DNA from: Flectonema sp. DT1601
Taxonomy: Eukaryota; Euglenozoa; Diplonemea; Diplonemida; Diplonemidae
Direction of reading: 5' to 3'
Length of the DNA stretch: 64,000 nucleotides
NCBI GenBank assembly: GCA_964019425.1
Contig: OZ025789.1
Coordinates: 434,001 to 498,000, forward strand
A program made the translations under genes and the position numbers. Below are positions 20,401-30,800 of the stretch, one piece after another. How positions within the stretch are numbered: the first letter of the stretch is position 1; the number at the start of each line of letters is the position of its first letter. A model generated the notes under the pieces. The model saw only the letters and a program-made list of their open reading frames with translations. It was not told the origin of the DNA and made no database searches.

Positions 20401-22826
20401 GTCAATGGATTCTGGTAGCAAAAAATGGCTCTTTATTCCGCGTGGTGTTGCAATGGTTGGCAACAACGAATGGCGAAATGGTATTCACGGGTTTGAACCG
20501 ATCGGGATACAACAGATGGCTGGAAAGACATCTCGACACCACGAGCCACTACATACGTCACAGTGCACTCACGTATGTCGCGTTGGAGTCGTCGGAACGG
20601 GACGCTCAGGCGATGGCGCGGCATGCATCAGGGACGTCAACCCAGTTCTACATACCGCCGGAGACTTGGACCTCGACTCGGAATACGATAAAAGCGGCCG
20701 CACTACTGCAGTGAAAGCTATCCATGACAGACCTTTTTGGGCTTCAAAATTGGAAGCAGGATTCCGCATGTACGACTACGCGGAAGGATGGCTAACGGGG
20801 ATAACTGGAACACGTTGTCCGCGAACATGTTATGACGGAACCATATCTGGAATAAGAATGGAACCGGTAAACATGGAACTGCTAGTGGGAAGCTATCCGA
20901 ACCTGAGAACAAACATGAGATGGATTGCAGATCCGAACTTTGTCATCCAAGTGATTAACAATTCGCCACAAGAAGACGAATCTGGGATAGGCGCAAAGAA
21001 TGTCCAATTAAAACCTCATACCGAACGCATGCTTGAGCTTGGTTTCGCCGAACCATCTCCTAGATCGACGACGAATAGATTCATGCACTCTGCTTTTCTC
21101 ATACCGAAAAGTACACCTGGACAATTACGTTTCATCCTAAATTGTAAGACTATTAATGAGTTAACAGCTTATACCTCGTTACCGCCATGCAGGCTACCGT
21201 CTTACGAAACGATAGTGGAAACCTTGCTACCACGTAGGTACGCTTGCGAGTTTGACTTTACATCGTATTTCTTTCAATTCCCGATTCCTGAAAGAATTAG
21301 ACCGTTGTTCTCTTTTCGAGTAGACAAGAAGATCTACCGGATGACACGTCTACCGATGGGGTACAGAGGTGCACCTCAATTAGCCCAGGCTGTTCTTCTG
21401 AATCTGATCGAAGATGCAATAGATGGGAGGGATGTGTCCGGCATTGGGTGGATTGACAATGCCATCTTTGCGGCGGATGATATACAGGTTCTACAATCGG
21501 TTAGAGATAGATTCCGAACTCTATGTCTGAAATATTCAATTACGATAGGCGCGGTCACAGAACCCAACACATACATAATCACATTAGGAATAGAAGCTGA
21601 CTTGACGAGGAAATGTTGGAAACTAAAGGAAAAATGGGTCAAAGCGGTCGCTGAACCAGGGAAAATGATCTTGGACTCACGCGTGAACCTACGACGTAGT
21701 TACTGGAAGATTTCGGGAATCATTTTGTGGAGACGTCATGCGCTAAGATTACGTCTACACGAGGCGACAGAACTCCTGATGGGAATGTCTGAACTGATGC
21801 AGGAAGGCGACCCGAAATCTAAGGTTTTCTGGAACACAGCAGTAAAAATCTCAGAGGAGTACATGAACTCTCTTAGGCTCGAGTTCAGGGAGCTTGTGAA
21901 GAACGAATGGGTGCGGTGGAATAAGCGTAGCTATGAAACAGAAATGACTTTCGTATCTGATGCAAGTACAAAAGCCTGGGCATTTGTAGTGGGAAACTCT
22001 TATCGGAGAGGACGCTTCCCGCGCGATATAGTGAACATGGGGATTTTCGAAAAGGAATTTTTCGCAGTAGTCAAGGCCATTGAATATGTAGTGACAGAGT
22101 TAAAACTGCAGAGTTGCAGGGTGACGGGACATGTAGACAACAAGGGAGTTATCGGTTCGTTGCACCGTGGCTATTCTCTACAACAAAATGTACAACCCAT
22201 GTTACGGACTATTCATCGACTGTTGGACAGGTCTAGTTCAGTTCTGCACGTCGAGTACGTGGCGAGCGAGGACAATATTGCTGACAAGCACACTAGACTG
22301 GAAGATGAAGCATACTAAGAAATGATACACAAGAAGAACGAACACCGCATCGCATCGGTTTATTATCTCATAAAAGACCGTTATTCTCCCAACTTTGATA
22401 GATACCATATCAAACTAGACACGACGGCCACGAACAATCCACTGGAAAGGGGTCCGGTTTCGTGCACAAACAAAAAATCACAGTGTTATATCATTATTTT
22501 CTGTATAGTTGAAGTTAAAGCCAATTCTTTTTTGCATTTAACAAGTATTGTAAGAACGAAAAAGAATGTTGGCAGCACACGTAAACCTCCTTTAGCTTTA
22601 TCAGTTTAAGTCGGTTCACGGTTTCGTGCACAAACAAAACGGTTTCGTGCACAAACAAAAAATCACAGTGTTATATCATTATTTTCTGTATAGTTGAAGT
22701 TAAAGCCAATTCTTTTTTATCTACTGTTCTGTATATTTGTCTGAGTGGTTGTAATAACACAAATAACAGATCGAAGGACTCATTGAAGAATTCCATCGCC
22801 TTGATCAGGCAATTAGAGAAAGTTAG
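17483..22826 (+). CDS. NEK-family protein kinase, two exons split by an intron holding a retroelement
   Basis: Exon 1 is 17483-18751 and exon 2 is 22770-22826 (TAG), joined in phase 0; 441 residues. The kinase domain is about 22-272: glycine loop 'VGQGSFG' (28-34), K49, 'HRDLKTQN' (141-148), 'DFG' (161-163), 'GTPHYFSPE' activation-segment end. All catalytic residues are present, and the order and wording fit NEK kinases, which act at centrosomes, basal bodies and flagella. The tail is acidic and Ser-rich. The intron starts GTATGG at 18752 and ends ACAG at 22769. Removing the YR element (18772-22718) leaves 71 nt, exactly the usual size here. Unspliced, the frame runs 32 more codons into the element's left repeat and stops at 18847. 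Confidence 0.85.
18772..18877 (+). repeat. Split direct repeat A1
   Basis: 106 bp, identical to A2 at 22534-22639. It ends in a 3' motif CGGTTTCGTGCACAAACAAA that also begins the B repeats. Confidence 0.88.
18888..19775 (+). CDS. Retroelement ORF1, gag-like zinc-binding protein
   Basis: 295 residues from ATG 18888. A Cys/His-rich N-terminal module ('CCVFPLCGKIHTDGTNCHRC', later 'WVCPPCGF') suggests a zinc finger. The C-terminus is Gly/Lys-rich with two tandem 'HFSGKGAGG'-like units. By position it is the gag-like ORF of a YR retroelement. Its stop is directly followed by the ATG of the recombinase ORF, which suits coupled translation. Confidence 0.65.
   Translation: MSKVDIPQDFDWSTVEVPEIPEGAHPSATDQCCVFPLCGKIHTDGTNCHRCGEMGETECLKSRLGNDEVTQARWLPEASQEWVCPPCGFVLRNGAPYAMLVPEGRHFNATMPVAETVKELTVVERVTMDPRRVVTWVENLKTPSGLNYVFAGLQQRYGTVNGKAIPETAVEGGGAVSHEMRHLLRMIDGLLPVSNSSGHVRQTLQVAVDRMEDLLFSTRNRKMTGAYEGYLKTYGYGEYTERLIGLAMKETMRTALPGQTHEGDQMSGGDRKRHFSGKGAGGNFSGKGAGGKRKY
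19776..20714 (+). CDS. Retroelement tyrosine recombinase
   Basis: 312 residues. The integrase/recombinase signature is complete in order: Arg in 'LAARFIDLMLLRRRDI', Lys in 'GGKTDKTRRG', 'HYIRHSALTYVAL' (H-x-x-R), then His in 'MARHASGTSTQFYI' with the nucleophile Tyr. This enzyme would insert a circular DNA copy by recombination rather than by a DDE integrase. It starts one base after the ORF1 stop and overlaps an open frame of the RT ORF. Confidence 0.85.
   Translation: MEEKPHDVWGPVPEGTQGKKRIGRPPKKSLAIVNSEKLEELESQLDLTLTGCFAESTQASIRSVMRNWIPFDATICAIKPDMPPTRSFLLWLQAKINLGELQPQSANQYLASFRSAAIPPTAAFRKAMTRSTDENQRREGMLTKIRTKEEITEVIRRQEGMYVAVLATQWSLAARFIDLMLLRRRDIREVRNGYLIGLVGGKTDKTRRGQWILVAKNGSLFRVVLQWLATTNGEMVFTGLNRSGYNRWLERHLDTTSHYIRHSALTYVALESSERDAQAMARHASGTSTQFYIPPETWTSTRNTIKAAALLQ
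20768..22318 (+). CDS. Retroelement reverse transcriptase-RNase H
   Basis: From the first plausible ATG after the recombinase ORF (20768) the product is 516 residues. The start is uncertain, because the same frame is open leftward through the whole recombinase ORF to 19772. RT blocks are visible: 'AFLIPKSTPGQLRFILNC', 'ACEFDFTSYFFQFPIPERI', 'RMTRLPMGYRGAPQLAQ', and the polymerase motif region near 21450-21480. RNase H follows: 'TFVSDASTKAWAFVVG', 'FEKEFFAVVKAIEYV', 'GHVDNKGVIGSL', 'YVASEDNIADKHTR'. It is of the DIRS/Ngaro RT type. Confidence 0.82.
   Translation: MYDYAEGWLTGITGTRCPRTCYDGTISGIRMEPVNMELLVGSYPNLRTNMRWIADPNFVIQVINNSPQEDESGIGAKNVQLKPHTERMLELGFAEPSPRSTTNRFMHSAFLIPKSTPGQLRFILNCKTINELTAYTSLPPCRLPSYETIVETLLPRRYACEFDFTSYFFQFPIPERIRPLFSFRVDKKIYRMTRLPMGYRGAPQLAQAVLLNLIEDAIDGRDVSGIGWIDNAIFAADDIQVLQSVRDRFRTLCLKYSITIGAVTEPNTYIITLGIEADLTRKCWKLKEKWVKAVAEPGKMILDSRVNLRRSYWKISGIILWRRHALRLRLHEATELLMGMSELMQEGDPKSKVFWNTAVKISEEYMNSLRLEFRELVKNEWVRWNKRSYETEMTFVSDASTKAWAFVVGNSYRRGRFPRDIVNMGIFEKEFFAVVKAIEYVVTELKLQSCRVTGHVDNKGVIGSLHRGYSLQQNVQPMLRTIHRLLDRSSSVLHVEYVASEDNIADKHTRLEDEAY
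22455..22533 (+). repeat. Split direct repeat B1
   Basis: 79 bp, identical to B2 (22640-22718). It begins CGGTTTCGTGCACAAACAAA and ends in T6. Confidence 0.88.
22534..22639 (+). repeat. Split direct repeat A2
   Basis: 106 bp identical to A1, lying directly between B1 and B2. Confidence 0.88.
22640..22718 (+). repeat. Split direct repeat B2 and right end of the YR element
   Basis: 79 bp identical to B1. It ends at T6 (22713-22718); the host intron sequence resumes with ATCTACTG. Confidence 0.85.
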
Positions 22827-22884
22827 TAGCCGTTGCCAAAATGCATCCTATCAAAGACACTGAAGTGGGGGCCTTTCCCGCGAC

Positions 22885-22923
<39 letters not shown>

Positions 22924-23927
22924 TTCAACAATTCATAACTTACTGCACGATAATAATTATTTTGCTTATTATCGAAAGCCTCCTCTCCAATGAGAATAAA
23001 ATAATTCTTTTTTTTTTTCTTTTTTTTTTTTTTGTCTTTTTTTTACCTACAAACATATTATTCAGTTGAATGATACTCGTAGACATTCCTTTATTAGGAT
23101 TTTTGTATAAAATAAAAACAAGAGTGTGAGCAAGAATGGAAAAAAAAAAAAAAAAAAAATAGAAGTAGGTTGTGGATTTTCCTCGTTAACCATTAATCTG
23201 GTTACTTGAGTTCTACACGCGTTTTACGAATAGTTTTTCAAAAAAAAAAAAAAAAAAAAGCAAAAACAAGAGAAAAGATAAAAAAAAAACGGAACGGAGA
23301 GAGAGAATGATTATTTTTTTTATTGGTTCAATTTTCATTTTCATTTTCGTTTTCTTCCTACTTTTTTCCTTCACCTTTCTAAGACTCATTTACTTTGCTT
23401 GAGCACACGCGATTTATAACATCTTTCTGTACGAACAAAAAAAAAAAAAAGAAATAAATAAATAGGCTTTAACCGACTAAACAGAAAACCATGATAATAA
23501 TAAAAAGGAAAAAAAAAAAAAGAAGAAAAAAAAAAGGACAGACAAACTCCTGTAAAGGATTGAATTTCTGTTTTAAGAATAAAAAAAGATAAAAAATTAT
23601 TACTTTTTTTTATTGCAAGCCGATGGAGATTCTGCCTAACTTTACACATATAGGTTGATCTCGTAAGCGTCTTCCGCTCCATGTCACTCCCATTTTGGTT
23701 TGTTAAGTCAACGAAAGACTGTTTATTCTTATTTGTTGAGATAATTTTAAAAAAAAAAAAAAAAAAAAGGGAGGGAGGGAGAGAATTATTTTTTAAACAG
23801 TTAACCCTTCCCACCATACTGCGATTAACTGCTATCAAGACAAGGAAATTCGAATAATCGTTTACTCTTGCTTTCCTTATTTATGTTTATTATTATTATT
23901 TTTAAAGATAACAACCAGTCACTACCA
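22827..23927. other. Intergenic, dense in A/T homopolymers
   Basis: A31 run (22889-22919), T-rich 23009-23043, A-runs near 23140, 23240, 23440, 23510 and 23750. No supported exon on either strand. Before the next ATG (23928) the sequence is T-rich and ends in TTTTAAAG, a weaker acceptor than at other genes. Confidence 0.55.
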
Positions 23928-26054
23928 ATGAGCAAGGCAAGCGTGTTTGACAATGCCAGTCCGGACGAGTCGCCGTTTCCAAAGTTAAAACCTGTTGGGA
24001 AAAAAAGCATTACAAGTTCAGATGCGGGTGACGGTAAAGCTAAAGATATGGATTCAAGAAAAGGTTCAACAACATTGAAATCGGGGATGTTTGGAGAGTC
24101 AAAAACTTCAAAGCCTCCAACTCAAATGAAAAAACCAACTGAATCTCCAGCTTCTGGACTCCTCCCTGGTGGAAAACAAGTACCATCTTCACCTCTGACA
24201 CCTGCACCAGTTAGACGAATAATACCAGAATTGAAGGGGGCTCGTGAGGAAACAGATGTTTTACCACCTGAAGAGAGATTAAAGATGCACAGAGAATCAA
24301 TCGCAAACATGACTGAAGCTCCTCAAAGAATTGTACCTCAGTTAAAAGGAGAGAATGATGATCCTGATATCCTTCCTCCAGAGGAAAGGCGTAGACTGGC
24401 TAGTATTCGCATGGCTGAGAGTAGTGGTGGAGGTGAGCGAGTCATTCCAAAGTTAGTCAGCGACAAGGATGATTTATCAATATTACCACCAGAAGAACGT
24501 CGTCGACTCGCAAGAGAGCAAGCTCAAATTCAAGATACTAGATCCCGTCAAGGAAGTATGATATCACAGGTATCAAAGCATTCTTCTGTAGGAGTTCCTT
24601 CTGCTGCAAGCAAACACAGTAGTAAGGCAGGCACCCCAATTCCAACACCTGTACAAATGCCACTAAGGTCACCAGCAATGTCAGTCAAATCACCGTTAGA
24701 ACCGAGAACTCCTTTATTCTCTTCTGGTCCTACTGAATGTGAAAACTGTGCAACCAGACAACACCGAATCGATGATTTAGAAGGTCGAAACTACAATTTA
24801 GAGAGAGAGGTTCAAACTAGCGAAGAGAAGATTGCGTCTCTGACAAAAAAGGTTACCGCTGAGAAGGAATCTGCTGCAAAGGATAAGAAGAAATCGAAAG
24901 ACGAGTTGGCAAGGAAAGATAAAAAGATTAAAACTCTTGAGCAGGACTTAAGGGACGCACAACGTCACGCAGCAAGAAGAGGAAGTGAAAGTTCAGCAGG
25001 TGGACAGATGGCTGAATTATTATCCCACAGAGATGCGACTATCGCAGAACTCCAGAGACAGATTGACGCTCAACAATTACAAATCGATTCAATGGATACT
25101 GTTGATGACTCACAGGCTCTGTCGGAAGTAGGTTCTGTCGAAGATGAAGTCGCCACACTAAACAGTCAGATCTGGGCCTTAGAAACAGCCTGTGAGTTCC
25201 GAATGCGTGAAATCACTCGTCTGAACGAAAACATGCAGGACTTCGTCTCTCGTGTTGAAAAGCTGGACAAAGAACTTGCCGAAGCCATGCGTCAGATTCT
25301 GGAAAAAGGCCACTCAACACAAAGAGAAGAAGAACAGGCTGTATTTGGTGGCCCCATTGAGGACGTTGTGACCGACTTTAAACAAAAACGTGCGGAAACG
25401 AAAACAAAGAAACGTCGCAGACCAAGAAAAGGTGCGCTCTCTCGTGAAAATGCCGAGCTACGTGACGAGTTGGCCTCTCTTCGTGAAGAGATGTCAACAA
25501 TGAGAACTGCGATGGCATCTAAGAATCCGCAGCTGTTTGTTCAGTCGATGGCCAGACTAGGCGGTACTGCAGGAGGACATGTGGCAGGTGCTTCACAGAA
25601 GAATTGTTGTTTTACTGCGGCATTTATTGCTGCTGGTCAAGCTGAGGCTCAAATTGAAACCCTCAAAGGTCACTACAAGAGTGAACAAGATCGCTGTTCT
25701 CAACTCGAATCAATGCTTGATAAGGCTCGCAGTGCTATTGTTTCTTCAGCTGGTGTTGGTTATGAGAATGAAATTAAATTACAACAAGCGAAACGAGCAC
25801 TTCAGTGCATTATTGACACTCCTGAAGATCCACAAAAATCAATTGCAGCCGTTCCAACAGGAGCAGCCGCATTAGTGAACATGCCTTCGACTGTTCAAAT
25901 TGCTCACATGGCTTCGAATCATTCTTCTGTTTTTGAACGTCGCGAGAAATCTAATTGTATTCATGTCAGAAGCATATCTCCAGTAAGAAACGCTGCTTGG
26001 ATTACAGCGCCTCCAAGACCAAGCACTGCTATATGGGAAACTAGGATTGGATAA
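23928..26054 (+). CDS. Coiled-coil protein with three LPPEER repeats
   Basis: 708 residues from ATG 23928 (MSKASVFDNASPDE). An in-frame ATG at 23883 would add a hydrophobic low-complexity stretch and is less likely. Residues about 90-200 hold three copies of a unit of about 30 residues, 'R-I/V-I/V-P-x-L...D-x-L-P-P-E-E-R', ending 'LPPEERLKMHRES', 'LPPEERRRLASIR' and 'LPPEERRRLAREQ'. A Ser/Pro-rich linker follows, then a C-x2-C pair ('CENCATRQHRI') at the head of a long coiled coil (about 275-530), with a basic patch 'KKRRRPRKG'. No known family is recognised. It is probably a cytoskeletal or basal-body scaffold, with the repeat as a binding motif. Confidence 0.7.
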   Translation: MSKASVFDNASPDESPFPKLKPVGKKSITSSDAGDGKAKDMDSRKGSTTLKSGMFGESKTSKPPTQMKKPTESPASGLLPGGKQVPSSPLTPAPVRRIIPELKGAREETDVLPPEERLKMHRESIANMTEAPQRIVPQLKGENDDPDILPPEERRRLASIRMAESSGGGERVIPKLVSDKDDLSILPPEERRRLAREQAQIQDTRSRQGSMISQVSKHSSVGVPSAASKHSSKAGTPIPTPVQMPLRSPAMSVKSPLEPRTPLFSSGPTECENCATRQHRIDDLEGRNYNLEREVQTSEEKIASLTKKVTAEKESAAKDKKKSKDELARKDKKIKTLEQDLRDAQRHAARRGSESSAGGQMAELLSHRDATIAELQRQIDAQQLQIDSMDTVDDSQALSEVGSVEDEVATLNSQIWALETACEFRMREITRLNENMQDFVSRVEKLDKELAEAMRQILEKGHSTQREEEQAVFGGPIEDVVTDFKQKRAETKTKKRRRPRKGALSRENAELRDELASLREEMSTMRTAMASKNPQLFVQSMARLGGTAGGHVAGASQKNCCFTAAFIAAGQAEAQIETLKGHYKSEQDRCSQLESMLDKARSAIVSSAGVGYENEIKLQQAKRALQCIIDTPEDPQKSIAAVPTGAAALVNMPSTVQIAHMASNHSSVFERREKSNCIHVRSISPVRNAAWITAPPRPSTAIWETRIG

Positions 26055-27857
26055 GAATCGTTTCTTACAAACAGAGAACAAAAAAAAAACAAAAACAAAA
26101 TAATAAATATGATAAAGCAAAGGAAACCATACTTCTGGAGGGGAGAAATACGTCTGTGGGGAAAAGTTCTTACGTCAAAAAAAAAAAACTTTCCTCCGTC
26201 GGAATATGAGTTCCTTTTATTTCTTGTATAAGCAGTGCCTGTGTTAAATATTAAAGAACTTGAGAGTCGCATCACTGTCTATTAGGTGTGACGCTCGCCT
26301 ATTTTCCCTCCCACTTTTTTCATTTTTTTTTGAATCACGTCTTGTTTTTCTCTTCTTCTAACTAACTAACTTTGCTAACTAAACTTCTACTAGAACGAAG
26401 ATGGTTTTCGACTGGGATTTTTTCAAACAAAACCAAGTCCATAACCATGGAAATAAATATACGCCTGTTAAACTGGTAACCTTGTTTCTTTTCTCCCTTT
26501 CTTTTTTGGAAGTTGTTACTCACAACTCTATTAGGTGCCTTCTTTCAAAAACTCAAAAATTGTATTCGGTTTCGTTTTTTTTTTTTCCCTCCCAGTTTGG
26601 ATACTGTTTTCAAGTTTTCAGGCTGCAAACTCCTTTTCTTTCTTTATTTTGGTTCCTCCAAGCCGACTGGACAATAGTAAACTTTCATTCATGTTTCTTG
26701 AAAAGTAGCTATGTGTCGAGTCGCTTAGCACACTACGTTTGGTGTAGACGTGCCTTAGGTTCGACTGTGGTGATGAATTGTGTAAGCCACCTGCAAATGG
26801 CTTGACCTCCTTTGATTCAACCACAGTTGATTTATTCATCTTAAAGACATGTTTTATGAGCCAAAGAGAATTACGGCAGCGTACCATTAACAGCACACAA
26901 ACAAAAACAAGGTGTAAACATTATCTGAGTGAGGTGCCGATTCTTATTTTATTTATTTATTTTTTTTTTGTCTCTCTCTTCCTTCAATTAATCAAAAGCA
27001 ACAAGAAAAAAAAAAAAAAAAAGAATGTATCCAAGCCTTCCTTTCTCTACTTGTAGTTCTTCCTCCAAACGGAAGAAGAAAAAAATAATAAACAAAATCA
27101 TCAAAAGTGGTCAACTACGTTATTGTTTCAGCAAGAAAAAAAAAAAGAAGAAAATCTGTCAAAGCATGAAACGTTCTTGTACAGTTCCTTAATTGGGAAT
27201 GTATTTGAGGTTCGGTGTGTCGATCAGATATTTTATTTTTTTATTTGGAAAATAAACGTGTCAAAATCCCTTCCTGGAGTTTTGTTCATACCCCCCGCGA
27301 ATGCGGGTTGATAATTGAAGTTACTGTGAACAATTTCGCATGACAAAGACGCATGCATCACCCTAAAATGGTAACCCTGCGTTTCATTGTGATTGGAAGT
27401 AGTACCTACACAATACGTTAGTAAGTTGCCCTCTTGTAGGTTGTTCTTTCCTTGTATTCGATTTTAGTTATTTCTTGTTGAAAGTCAAGTTATTGATTCC
27501 ATGCATCTCATCCTTTATAGAATATCCTCTGGTAGTAGATTTACCTTCCTGCGTTAAATATGCGCGGTGTACTCCCTTTGTTTTTTTTTTTTTTTTTTTT
27601 TCCCCCCTACCTCCACTCAAAAAATAAATAAAACCCCCCTTCGAATCTAAGAATTGTATTTTCCCTCCTCTCAAAAGTAGTAGTATGGTGATAGCACAAT
27701 GAAAAAATCTATTTTTTTTTTTTTAAAATTAAAATTCAAGGACGGATATGTAACTCTCTGCCTCAGGAGACGGGAATCGTTGTTTTTTATTTTAATTTGA
27801 CAACACTTGCGGTCTAACTTAAACACCGTTCATTCCTATAATATAATCAGGTCTAAC
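26055..27857. other. Long intergenic region with a weak ORF
   Basis: Mostly T/A-rich spacer. One exon-like stretch is listed separately (26401-26805). A short perfect hairpin CCCGC-GAAT-GCGGG lies at 27294-27307. GAAGTTACTGTGAACAA at 27317-27333 also occurs at 11091-11107 inside the first TIR element. AATCAG at 27845-27850 is a candidate acceptor, 7 nt before the next ATG. Confidence 0.5.
26401..26805 (+). CDS. Doubtful ORF or 5' exon
   Basis: ATG 26401 opens a 134-codon frame. The first 25 codons (MVFDWDFFKQNQVHNHGNKY...) read like protein. They are followed by GTAACC, a pyrimidine-rich stretch and CCTCCCAG (about 26595), so an exon plus intron is as likely as a single ORF. The rest is F/S/L-rich translated spacer. 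No family recognised. Confidence 0.2.
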   Translation: MVFDWDFFKQNQVHNHGNKYTPVKLVTLFLFSLSFLEVVTHNSIRCLLSKTQKLYSVSFFFFPSQFGYCFQVFRLQTPFLSLFWFLQADWTIVNFHSCFLKSSYVSSRLAHYVWCRRALGSTVVMNCVSHLQMA

Positions 27858-30800
27858 ATGGCTGATATGGAGCCTACAAAGGCTGAAAGTATAGACCGAG
27901 AGAGCAGCGTCGCCGATGACGATGAAGGTACTGTCGCAATGCGTCAATGCATTACTAGACTGTCATCGGAATGTGCTCAGTTGAGAGGTGAGAATGAGAA
28001 ATTAACATTGCAATTGAAAAGGATAAGTGGAGGAACTGAAATAGAAGAATTGGAATCACTTGAAGTGCTAAAAGAAGCAAAAGCAGCAACGGATGCGAGA
28101 GTCCAAGAGTTACAAGTACGACTAGACAGAACTTCTCAAAGAAGCGCGGATCTAGAATCTGACTTGAAAGCACATGTTCAACGAAACCAAAAACTAGCAA
28201 CAGAGAACCAGCAATACCTCGCTGAGTCTCAAGAAGTTTCACAAAATTCACGAAACACGTCGTCGTTAGTAGAAACTTTAACCAACAGAAATAATGACTT
28301 AGAACGTGATGGGAAGGAATTATCAACAGCCAATGTCAATATAACTGAACAAGTCAAACGTCTTCAAAAAATCCTCGACGAAAAAGTAAGAGAATCGGCA
28401 ACGGCAATAGTAGAGTTACGTAAGGAACGAGACTTCTTAAAAGAAGACAACAGCGAATTAAAATCTAAATCCACTTCATTGGCTGATAAACTCCGACAAG
28501 CCCAAGAAGACATTGAAACGGACGATGACCACATGCAACTTGAACTCGAAAAATTAAAAACTCAACTTCAAGTTTGTAAAGAAGAGCTCCAACGTTCTGA
28601 GGAACAAGTCAAAGATAACCTCAAACACAATGAAAATCAAAATCAAGAATTTTTAGTAATGAAAAATGTAATAAGTGACTACAAAAATTCAATAGATAAT
28701 TTAAATAACAGCACAGCTGATGCGAGCAAACAAGCAAACGATGAAATTGAAAACCTAACCACAGCGAGGAATACTTCTGAAGCTGAGGTTGTTAGATTGA
28801 AATTACAATTGAATTCTTTACATCCTTTAATAAAAGCAGATGGAAGCGACGTACCTCCAGGGTCGTTTAGTTTCAGTGATGTGATTGATGTTCAAAAAGA
28901 ACTTGTTGAGACTAAATCAAAACTTCAACAAATTCAACAATTCTACAAAAGAACTGTCGAATCAAAAGACTCAACCGATTTAGAAATCAACCAGCTTCGG
29001 TCTAGAATGGAACGACTATCCAGTGAAGTAATTGAGGGCCGTGCTGCTATCTCCCTTCTAACAACAGAACGTGATAATGCTGTCAATTGGTGTGATAAAA
29101 ATAAAATAATAATCGAAAAATCAGAAGGACTTTCAAAAACAAACGAAGTATTATGTTATCAGCTACAAGTTTTATTACACGAAGTTGACAACGAGGTCGA
29201 TGTAAGCGTACTAGACAGCCTTCAACAGCGTAACGTTGAACTAGAATCGACAATTTATACTGTAGAACAAGAACGTGATGTTGTTGAGAATAAAGTTCGT
29301 AGTGAACTTGAAAGTTTATACAGCAAGGAAGTCGCTGAATTCAATACTCATATTAACAACCTCCAAAACAGCTTAGCAATTGCTAACGAAAGGAGATGTT
29401 CAGCAGAAGAACAATCAAAACGACTTGTTGAGACGTTAGAATCGTGTAACGGTCATCGACAACTTCTTGTCAGCTCTGAAGATTCTCAGTCTGCAATGCC
29501 ACAAACAAACAGTGAATCCAGATTGGATTCCAATGAAGCTGGTGGAGCAACTGCTGGTGAAAAACAACTCCTCCTCGATGACATTGCTGAACGTACTGAA
29601 CAGATTGAAAGTTTAAAAGAAGAATTGTTAGAACTCCGAAGGCAGTGCGACACTATAGAAGCCGCAAGACAACATATTCAGGTTCTACACAGGTCTGCTG
29701 AATCAAATTGCAAGCACATCGAAATTGAAAAAAATATTTACAAAGATCAGTCTAATGAAGCTTCTCGACACAATGATGAAGTAATCGCTTTGTTGACTCA
29801 AGTTCAATCCCGACTCAAAACATCTGAACTCGATAGAACTTCCCTAGATGTACAGCTGAAGACTTGCAAGGAAGAAATCTCCCGACTAAGAACAGCTAAT
29901 GAAAACCTTTCAAAAAGTAGTACTAAAATGTCGGACATTGTAACAAAGGTTGATGGCGTAAGAACTTTTATTTCTGATCACAATGCGACGATTGAACTTG
30001 AATTAAAGAAACAGCGTGACGAAGCTCGCCAAACTCTCTCTCAAAAAGAAGCAGAGTTACAGTCTTTGTCAAACAATCTTCGGGAACAGCGTACCAAGTA
30101 CGACCAAGAGACTATGGAAATAACTGCAGAACTAGCAACAACTAAGAAACAGCTCACTGATTTGAAATCAATCGTCGATACTGAAAAAGAACAACACCGA
30201 TTGCAATTACTGCGAAACAAGGAATTGGCAACGGAACTTGAGCGTTATGAGAGTGAAAGAAAACTTTTAAAACAATCTGATGTTGAAGGTGGTGCTGACT
30301 ACTTACAGCTTCGTAGTAATGACGCAAGGCTTCATGAATTACAAATATCGTTGGATTCGGAGAAGAGTAAATCTAATTCACTTTCTGCTACTATTGGTAG
30401 TCTTCGTCAAGGAATGAAAACACTGGAGACCATGACATCGACAGCGCAAGCAGAACTCTCCGACAAGACATCACAAATAACAAAATGGAAGGATATCGCG
30501 GAATCTGCAGTCAAAGAACGCGACAATCAAAAAAGTTCACTCGAATCGAAAACTAAGGATCTAAATGAAAGAGAAGTCGTTATAGCTAAAAACGAACTGG
30601 AACAGCGAGAACACAATGAAAAGCTTCGCAATACAAACACGAATCTCCAAAAAGAACTCGATGACGGCGAAGCCAACAGAGTTAGTGCTCTTCAAAAATG
30701 CAAAGAAGCAGAAGACATAGCAGAAAAAATGAGAGAAAAATACGAAGAAGCGATCATCAGCAAGGGTGAGCTAACGAAGGCATTACAAAACGCTCAAGAA

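Larger units (their letters stand above)
18772..22718 (+). mobile_element. Tyrosine-recombinase (YR) retroelement, Ngaro/PAT/VIPER-like, with split direct repeats
   Basis: 3.95 kb, on the same strand as the host gene and inside its intron. The repeats are A1 (18772-18877) at the left and B1-A2-B2 (22455-22718) at the right, the split-direct-repeat plan of PAT and Ngaro elements. A1 equals A2 over 106 bp and B1 equals B2 over 79 bp with no difference I can see, so the insertion is young and the element looks whole. The order gag-like, tyrosine recombinase, reverse transcriptase-RNase H is as I recall it for VIPER of trypanosomatids. It is clearly richer in G+C than the host. No target-site duplication was seen, as expected for recombinase-mediated insertion. 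Confidence 0.88.

Noticed and set aside
22322-22609. 95-codon frame after the RT stop
   Set aside because: It runs through the B1 and A2 repeats of the retroelement, so it is translated repeat and not a gene.
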